Of a stretch of 64,000 bases of DNA, positions 59,281 through 64,000 are shown one piece after another. The translations under genes were made by a program, and so were the position numbers. Position 1 is the first letter of the stretch, and the number at the start of each line of letters is the position of its first letter. The stretch is from NCBI RefSeq assembly GCF_965222285.1, contig NZ_OZ244942.1, forward strand, positions 2,108,001-2,172,000, written 5' to 3'. The notes below the pieces were generated by a model, which saw only the letters and a list, made by a program, of their open reading frames with translations, was not told where the DNA came from and did not search any database. This DNA is from Tepidicaulis sp002389665 (GTDB lineage: Bacteria > Pseudomonadota > Alphaproteobacteria > Parvibaculales > Parvibaculaceae).

Positions 59281-59497
59281 TTAACACTCCCTCGATGTGT
59301 TTTGTTCCGTTTCACCCCTATTGATGGCAGCAGGCTTGCCATATGGCAACCGCGCCTCAGGTTCCACGGGGCTCATTTTACCGCCGATTTTTGGAACAAA
59401 TGCTGCAAGTCAGCCCTTAAGTCATGGTCCCGTGTTCCAGTTCGGGACAATGGATATGGTGCAACCCGGGCCAAAAGCCCAGACCTGAGTCAAGATT

Positions 59498-61741
59498 ATG
59501 CAGCCCTCGGCCTTGTTCAGACGCCTAGCCTGGTCCCTTCCGGTCCTCATTGTGGCCGGATCGCTCGCGCTGTCCATTTATGACCCACTCAGCCTGCGCA
59601 CCCGCATGGCCGAGATTTCCTTCGATCTTATTCAGCGCTTCGAGCCGCGGCCCGCGGGGCATCCGGAAGCCATCTATATCGACATCGATGCGCAGACCGC
59701 CGAGCGCGTGGGTACCTGGCCCTGGCCGCGCCCGCGCCTGGCCAAGCTCCTGGACGCCGTGCATGGCGCAGGGGCCAGCATCATCATTCTGGACGAAACC
59801 CTGGAGAGCCCGGACCCGACCTCGCCGGAACAGGCGCTCGCACAGTGGCCGCCCTTTCCCGCCGATGCCGACGTCATGGCGGTGACGCAGGCGCTGCGCG
59901 CCCTGCCCGATCACGACATGGCGCTGGCTGCGAGCCTGCGCCGCGCCCCGACCGTACTTTCCATCACGCCCGGCAAGGGCGAGGCCCGTAAGCCGCGCAA
60001 TACCGGCTGGACGCTAACGGCGACCGGCGGCGATCCTTACGCGCATCTTCCCGCCTTCACCGAATGGACCGGCAATCTGAGCGCGCTCGACCGGGCGGCG
60101 GCCAGCATCGGCGTGCATCTACCCTCGCAGGCACGCACGGACATGGTCCGCCATTTGCCGCTCTTCGCCAATCTGCGCGGCGATCTCATGCCTGCGACCG
60201 CGCTTGAAGCGCTGCGCCTCAAAGAAGGGGCAAACGCTTATGAGATGCGCCTGCGCACCGCGCCGACGAAATACGACATCACCAATCTGGGCGGCATTGC
60301 CTCCATCACCATTGCCGGCAAAACCATCCCGACGCTGCAGGACGGTTCTTTCCCGCTTTATTTCCGCATGGAGCGCGAGGGCGCGTCCGTGCCCGCTTGG
60401 CGCTTTCTGGAAGACGGGGCGGATGCGGCGGACCTGAGCGGGCGCATCGCAGTCATCGGCGTTTCGAAAAACGGCATCGACAAGTTTCACACGACGCCCA
60501 TCGGCCCGCTGCCCTCCGGCGCGATCATCACCGAAGCGCTCGACCAGATCATCACGGGCACCATGCTGACCCGGCCGGAATGGGGCCAGGGCGCCGAGAT
60601 GCTGCTGATCGGCGGCGGCAGCCTGCTCATTTTGCTGATCGTACTCGGCTCGCGCCGGTATCCCTGGCCCATTCTGTTCACGCTGCTTCTGACGGGCGGC
60701 GCGGCCTATGGCACCTGGTATGCCTTTACAGAAAAAATGTGGCTCCTGCATCCAGTGCAGCCCATCGCGACGCTGCTTGCCGTCTATCTCATCTCGGCCA
60801 TGCTGAACCGGCTGCGGATCGATGCGGAAACCCGTTTCATCGAAAACCAGTTCACGCACCGCCTGCCGAAATCGAAACTGAACAAGCTGATCGCCCAGCC
60901 GCGCCGCGTTCCCCACAAGGGCACGGGCGTGGAAGTGACCTCCATGACAGGGGGCTTGCGTGGCTTCAACATCATCGCCGACCGGTATCTGGCGGACCCG
61001 GAAGCCTATGCGGATATTCTCAACCGCTTCTTCACACCGGCGACGAAACTCGTGCATGACCGGGGCGGCATGATCGAACGCTATATGGGCGAGACCATGC
61101 ACGCGGTCTGGAATACGCCCTTCCCCACCAACGATCATGTGGCGCGCGCCTGCGACGCGGCATTGCGCATGACCGAACAGCTCGACGCGCTCAACGACTT
61201 CCTTTTGGAAGATGCGAGCCGGCTCAACATGTCCTATGTGCCGCTGTCGGTTTCCATCGGCATCGATTCGGGCGAGGCGATTGCCGGTAATCTCGGCGCG
61301 GATCACAATTTCGATTATGGCGTTTCCGGGGAACCGGTGACCTTTGCCAATTATCTGCAGCGCCATGCCCGCCACTATGGGCCCGCCATCATCGTGGGCG
61401 AAGGGGCGCAGCGCATCTTGGGCGAGCGCTATGCGCTGCTCGAGGTCGATCTTATCGCCACGCCGCGCCATCCCAACGGCTCGCGCGCCTTTGCGCTGCT
61501 GGGCGATTCCATCGTCCGCGCCAGCCCGAAATTCCGCGCACTGCAGGAAGCCCATAAAGCGCTTTTCGAAGCCTACCGCAATCAGCGCTGGGCCGAGGCA
61601 CGGGCCGTCATCGCCCAAGCACGCAAGCTCAACGGGGCCATCGAAACGCTCTACGATCTTTATGAGCAGCGCATCGCGCATTTCGAGGCGAACCCGCCCG
61701 GCCTTGCCTGGAATGGGGTGTGGTACGCGGGCCGTATTTAA
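59498..61741 (+). CDS. CHASE2 sensor with degenerate class III cyclase domain
   Basis: 747 residues. One N-terminal membrane segment, an extracytoplasmic CHASE2 domain (IYIDIDAQTAERVGTWPWPRPRLAKLLDAVHGAGASIIILDETLE, about 50-360), three membrane segments (about 368-445), then a class III cyclase fold (about 475-660) and a helical tail. Catalytic positions are altered: the FADIRGFT block reads TGGLRGFN (Asp to Gly486), KYIGD reads RYMGE (Asp to Glu532), and VNxAxRL reads VTFANYL (Asn to Thr615, Arg to Tyr619). It is most likely a pseudocyclase acting as a signal receptor rather than an enzyme. Confidence 0.85.
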   Translation: MQPSALFRRLAWSLPVLIVAGSLALSIYDPLSLRTRMAEISFDLIQRFEPRPAGHPEAIYIDIDAQTAERVGTWPWPRPRLAKLLDAVHGAGASIIILDETLESPDPTSPEQALAQWPPFPADADVMAVTQALRALPDHDMALAASLRRAPTVLSITPGKGEARKPRNTGWTLTATGGDPYAHLPAFTEWTGNLSALDRAAASIGVHLPSQARTDMVRHLPLFANLRGDLMPATALEALRLKEGANAYEMRLRTAPTKYDITNLGGIASITIAGKTIPTLQDGSFPLYFRMEREGASVPAWRFLEDGADAADLSGRIAVIGVSKNGIDKFHTTPIGPLPSGAIITEALDQIITGTMLTRPEWGQGAEMLLIGGGSLLILLIVLGSRRYPWPILFTLLLTGGAAYGTWYAFTEKMWLLHPVQPIATLLAVYLISAMLNRLRIDAETRFIENQFTHRLPKSKLNKLIAQPRRVPHKGTGVEVTSMTGGLRGFNIIADRYLADPEAYADILNRFFTPATKLVHDRGGMIERYMGETMHAVWNTPFPTNDHVARACDAALRMTEQLDALNDFLLEDASRLNMSYVPLSVSIGIDSGEAIAGNLGADHNFDYGVSGEPVTFANYLQRHARHYGPAIIVGEGAQRILGERYALLEVDLIATPRHPNGSRAFALLGDSIVRASPKFRALQEAHKALFEAYRNQRWAEARAVIAQARKLNGAIETLYDLYEQRIAHFEANPPGLAWNGVWYAGRI

Positions 61742-61757
61742 TCCTTCGCCCATTTAT

Positions 61758-61800
61758 CGGGCCTTTGCGTAATCACCCTTGGCGGGCGTGCAAAGGCCCG
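61758..61800. other. 11-bp perfect hairpin between cyclase and epimerase genes
   Basis: CGGGCCTTTGC and GCAAAGGCCCG pair perfectly around a 21-base loop. It starts 16 bases after the cyclase-like gene and ends 13 bases before the next ATG. No T-run follows, so it could lower translation of the epimerase by hiding its start region or act as a weak terminator. Confidence 0.5.
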
Positions 61801-61813
61801 GCATGATGCGTTC

Positions 61814-62794
61814 ATGCGCAACCTGACCGTCACCATCGAAGCCTGGCCCATCAAAGGACGCTTTGCGATTTCCCGCGGGGCCAAGACCGAGGCGGAGGTG
61901 ATCGTCGTTACGCTGGAAGACGGGCCCCATAGAGGGCGCGGTGAATGCGTGCCTTATGGCCGCTACGGCGAAACGCTGGAAAGCGTTGCCGCGCAGATCG
62001 ATTCCATTGCAGATGAATTTCAGGAAAAACCGAGCCGGGAAAAGCTGATGCGGCTCCTGCCCGCAGGCGCGGCGCGCAATGCGCTGGACTGCGCTCTTTG
62101 GGACCTGGAAGCGAAATGGGCAGATATGCCCGTTTGGCAATTGGCAGGACTGGCGAAACCCGAACCACTCACCACCGCCTTCACGCTCAGTCTCGATACG
62201 CCTAAGGCAATGCACGAGGCGGCAAAGAGCGCGGCAAGCCGCCCGCTCCTCAAAATCAAACTTGGCGGAGACGGCGATCTTGAACGGCTTGCCGCCGTGC
62301 GCGAAGGCGCGCCGGGCTCCGATCTCATCGTCGATGCGAATGAAGGCTGGGCGCCGGACAATCTGGAGCGCCTTTTAAGCGAGATCGCCCCGTACCGCGT
62401 GGCGCTGATCGAACAGCCCCTGCCCGCCGGAGACGACGCCTGCCTTGCCTCGGTAAAAAGCCCCATTCCGCTTTGCGCCGATGAAAGCTGCCACACCTCG
62501 GCGGACCTCGTGCGTCTTGCCAGCCTTTACGATGCCGTCAACATCAAGCTCGACAAGACGGGCGGCTTTACCGAAGCGCTGCACACGATCGAGAAAGCGC
62601 GCGGCCTCGGCATGGAAATCATGATCGGCTGCATGGTGGGAACATCGCTGGCGATGGCGCCGGCCGCCCTGCTTGCCGCCGGCGCCTCCTTTGTCGATCT
62701 GGACGGTCCGCTGCTCTTGGCGGAGGACCGGGAGCCCGGCCTTCGCTATGAAGGTTCGGTGCTTTTCCCGCCCGAAAGAACGCTTTGGGGATAG
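61814..62794 (+). CDS. Dipeptide epimerase (L-Ala-D/L-Glu type)
   Basis: 326 residues, enolase superfamily. Catalytic pairs: LLKIKLGG (KxK), metal ligands in IVDANEGW, LIEQPLP and CADESC, and the second lysine in NIKLDKTGG. The opening FAISRGAKTEAEVIVVTL and RGRGECVPYGRYGET are typical of AE epimerases. It would epimerise L-Ala-D-Glu released from cell-wall peptides to L-Ala-L-Glu for recycling. It lies behind the pseudocyclase gene, but a shared role is not evident. Confidence 0.87.
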   Translation: MRNLTVTIEAWPIKGRFAISRGAKTEAEVIVVTLEDGPHRGRGECVPYGRYGETLESVAAQIDSIADEFQEKPSREKLMRLLPAGAARNALDCALWDLEAKWADMPVWQLAGLAKPEPLTTAFTLSLDTPKAMHEAAKSAASRPLLKIKLGGDGDLERLAAVREGAPGSDLIVDANEGWAPDNLERLLSEIAPYRVALIEQPLPAGDDACLASVKSPIPLCADESCHTSADLVRLASLYDAVNIKLDKTGGFTEALHTIEKARGLGMEIMIGCMVGTSLAMAPAALLAAGASFVDLDGPLLLAEDREPGLRYEGSVLFPPERTLWG

Positions 62795-62812
62795 GCCCAA
62801 AGCGCCATTCCA

Positions 62813-63820
62813 TCAGATATCGAGCACGATCTTGCCGAAATGACTGGCGCCCTGCATCAGCTTCAGCGCAGGAACGATCTCTTCCAGCGGAAAGGTCTTG
62901 TCGATCACGGGCTTGATGTCGTTCTGCTCCACCGCGCGCACCATTTCCTCGAAGTGCTGGCGGCTGCCTACCGTGATGCCGGAGATTTTGGCGTTCTGAC
63001 CGAACATCGCCGCGACATTCATGTCCTTCACGAGACCGGAAAGAATACCGATCACGGCGATATGCCCGCCGGTACGGATCGCCATGATGGATTGCGGGAA
63101 AGTTTCCGCACCGCCTACTTCCACGACATGATCGACGCCGCGCCCGCCGGTCAGCTTGCGCGCCTCGCTCGCCCAGTCCGGCGTTTTTTTGTAATTGATG
63201 AACTGATCGGCGCCGAGCGCCTTGGCCCGGTCCAGCTTTTCGTCAGAGGAGGATGTGATGATGACATGGGCGCCGGCGGTCTTGGCAAATTGCAGTGCGA
63301 AAATCGACACGCCGCCCGTTCCCTGCACAAGCACCGTGTCGCCCGCTTTCAAATTGCCTTCCACGAAAAGCGCCCGCCAGGCGGTGAGCCCGGCGCAGGG
63401 AAGGCAAGCGGCCTCCGCCGGCGTCAGGTTCTTCGGCGCTTTGGAAACGCCGTCGGCAGAGACGCAAACATAGTCTTCCGCGCAGCCATCGATCGGCCCC
63501 CCGAAAGAAGTGGCAAGCGCGGCGGGTGTCGGCGGACCCGAAAGCCAGCCCTGGAAGAAAGACGGGCAAACAAGATCGCCCTTTGCCACGCGGCGCACCC
63601 CGTCGCCCAGTTCCACCACTTCACCGCAGCCATCGGAAAGCGGGACAAGCGGCAAAGGGTAATCCCCGCCGAAACCGGAAGTAATGGCGAGGTCGCGGTA
63701 ATTCAGCGAAGCGGCCTTCAGCTTGACCAGGATTTGCCCTGGCCCCGGTTTCGGCACGTCCCGCTCTTCGAGTTTCAGATTGTCCAGCCCATAGCTTCCG
63801 GAAATCACGGCGGCGCGCAT
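62813..63820 (-). CDS. MDR-family NAD(P)-dependent oxidoreductase
   Basis: 335 residues. GroES-like domain with VLVQGTGGVSIFALQFAKTAGAHVIITSSSDEKLDRAKALGADQFINY as the NAD(P) block, and RVAKGDLVCPSFFQGWLSG. The Cys and His residues that bind the catalytic zinc in alcohol dehydrogenases are not at their usual places, so it looks like a zinc-less quinone-oxidoreductase-like member. The ATG at 63820 has GGGAGG in front; a GTG two codons earlier overlaps that site. The last 170 bases of the window upstream hold no clear gene. Confidence 0.85.
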   Translation of the reverse strand: MRAAVISGSYGLDNLKLEERDVPKPGPGQILVKLKAASLNYRDLAITSGFGGDYPLPLVPLSDGCGEVVELGDGVRRVAKGDLVCPSFFQGWLSGPPTPAALATSFGGPIDGCAEDYVCVSADGVSKAPKNLTPAEAACLPCAGLTAWRALFVEGNLKAGDTVLVQGTGGVSIFALQFAKTAGAHVIITSSSDEKLDRAKALGADQFINYKKTPDWASEARKLTGGRGVDHVVEVGGAETFPQSIMAIRTGGHIAVIGILSGLVKDMNVAAMFGQNAKISGITVGSRQHFEEMVRAVEQNDIKPVIDKTFPLEEIVPALKLMQGASHFGKIVLDI

Positions 63821-64000
63821 GATCACCCTCCCTCATTGCGTCTTATTGAATATGGATAAGACCAATGTGACCGGGACGACGCGGATTTCAAGCCAAGCTT
63901 TGCCCTGCCGTAGCGTCAACGCGGCGTGTTTTTTAAGCAGGAAAATACGGAGACCACAAAGACCGAATTAAAAAGGTCTATCGCCCTTGATCTGGGTGCG

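Overview
The window reads as the chromosome of a motile alphaproteobacterium (GC-rich, by eye near 60%). The flagellar genes carry the alphaproteobacterial regulatory set: FliX, FlbT and FlaF, sigma-54 (RpoN) type -24/-12 promoters before flgI, a flagellin and flgE, and TTAA-N7-TTAA boxes of the CtrA type before fliX and flaG. This resembles the Caulobacter-type flagellar hierarchy; I do not assign a genus.

Region 1 (1-21.9 kb) is a flagellar island. The plus strand holds flgG (cut by the window edge), flgA and flgH, then flgI, a flgJ-type rod-binding gene, a flgN-like gene, flaG, two tandem TPR/glycosyltransferase genes of the FlmG type, two flagellin genes, flbT and flaF. The minus strand holds dksA, fliX and the block flgE-flgK-flgL. 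The second flagellin gene is split by an intact IS21-family element (12429-14925) with a 7-bp target duplication. A 54-codon reading frame with its own ribosome-binding site lies between the sigma-54 promoter and the first flagellin and overlaps the flagellin start.

Region 2 (22-33 kb) is mostly housekeeping and transport: a MoxR-type AAA ATPase with a CoxE-like VWA protein, a MacB/LolCD-like tripartite exporter, an MFS protein, two related small lipoproteins, and a minus-strand redox group (TrxR-like ferredoxin reductase, 2Fe-2S ferredoxin, UPF0280/ApbE-like protein, methyltransferase).

Region 3 (33.5-41.5 kb) is a tightly coupled eight-gene minus-strand operon for a nonulosonic acid of the legionaminic/sialic type: SDR, LegC, GNAT, NeuC/LegG, PIG-L deacetylase, NeuB/LegI, PtmE and NeuA/LegF. 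Together with the FlmG-like proteins beside the flagellins, it suggests that the flagellin is decorated with a CMP-activated nonulosonic acid.

Region 4 (41.8-64 kb) holds a ferredoxin, an LhgO-like oxidase, an Hpt phosphotransfer protein, a likely small RNA, an HxlR regulator, an autotransporter with a YVTN beta-propeller passenger, a TipN-like coiled-coil membrane protein, an Mla-type lipid transport operon, a cytochrome c, a TAXI-TRAP transporter, a CHASE2 protein whose cyclase domain has lost its catalytic residues, a dipeptide epimerase and a zinc-less MDR oxidoreductase. No rRNA or tRNA gene and no CRISPR array was seen.
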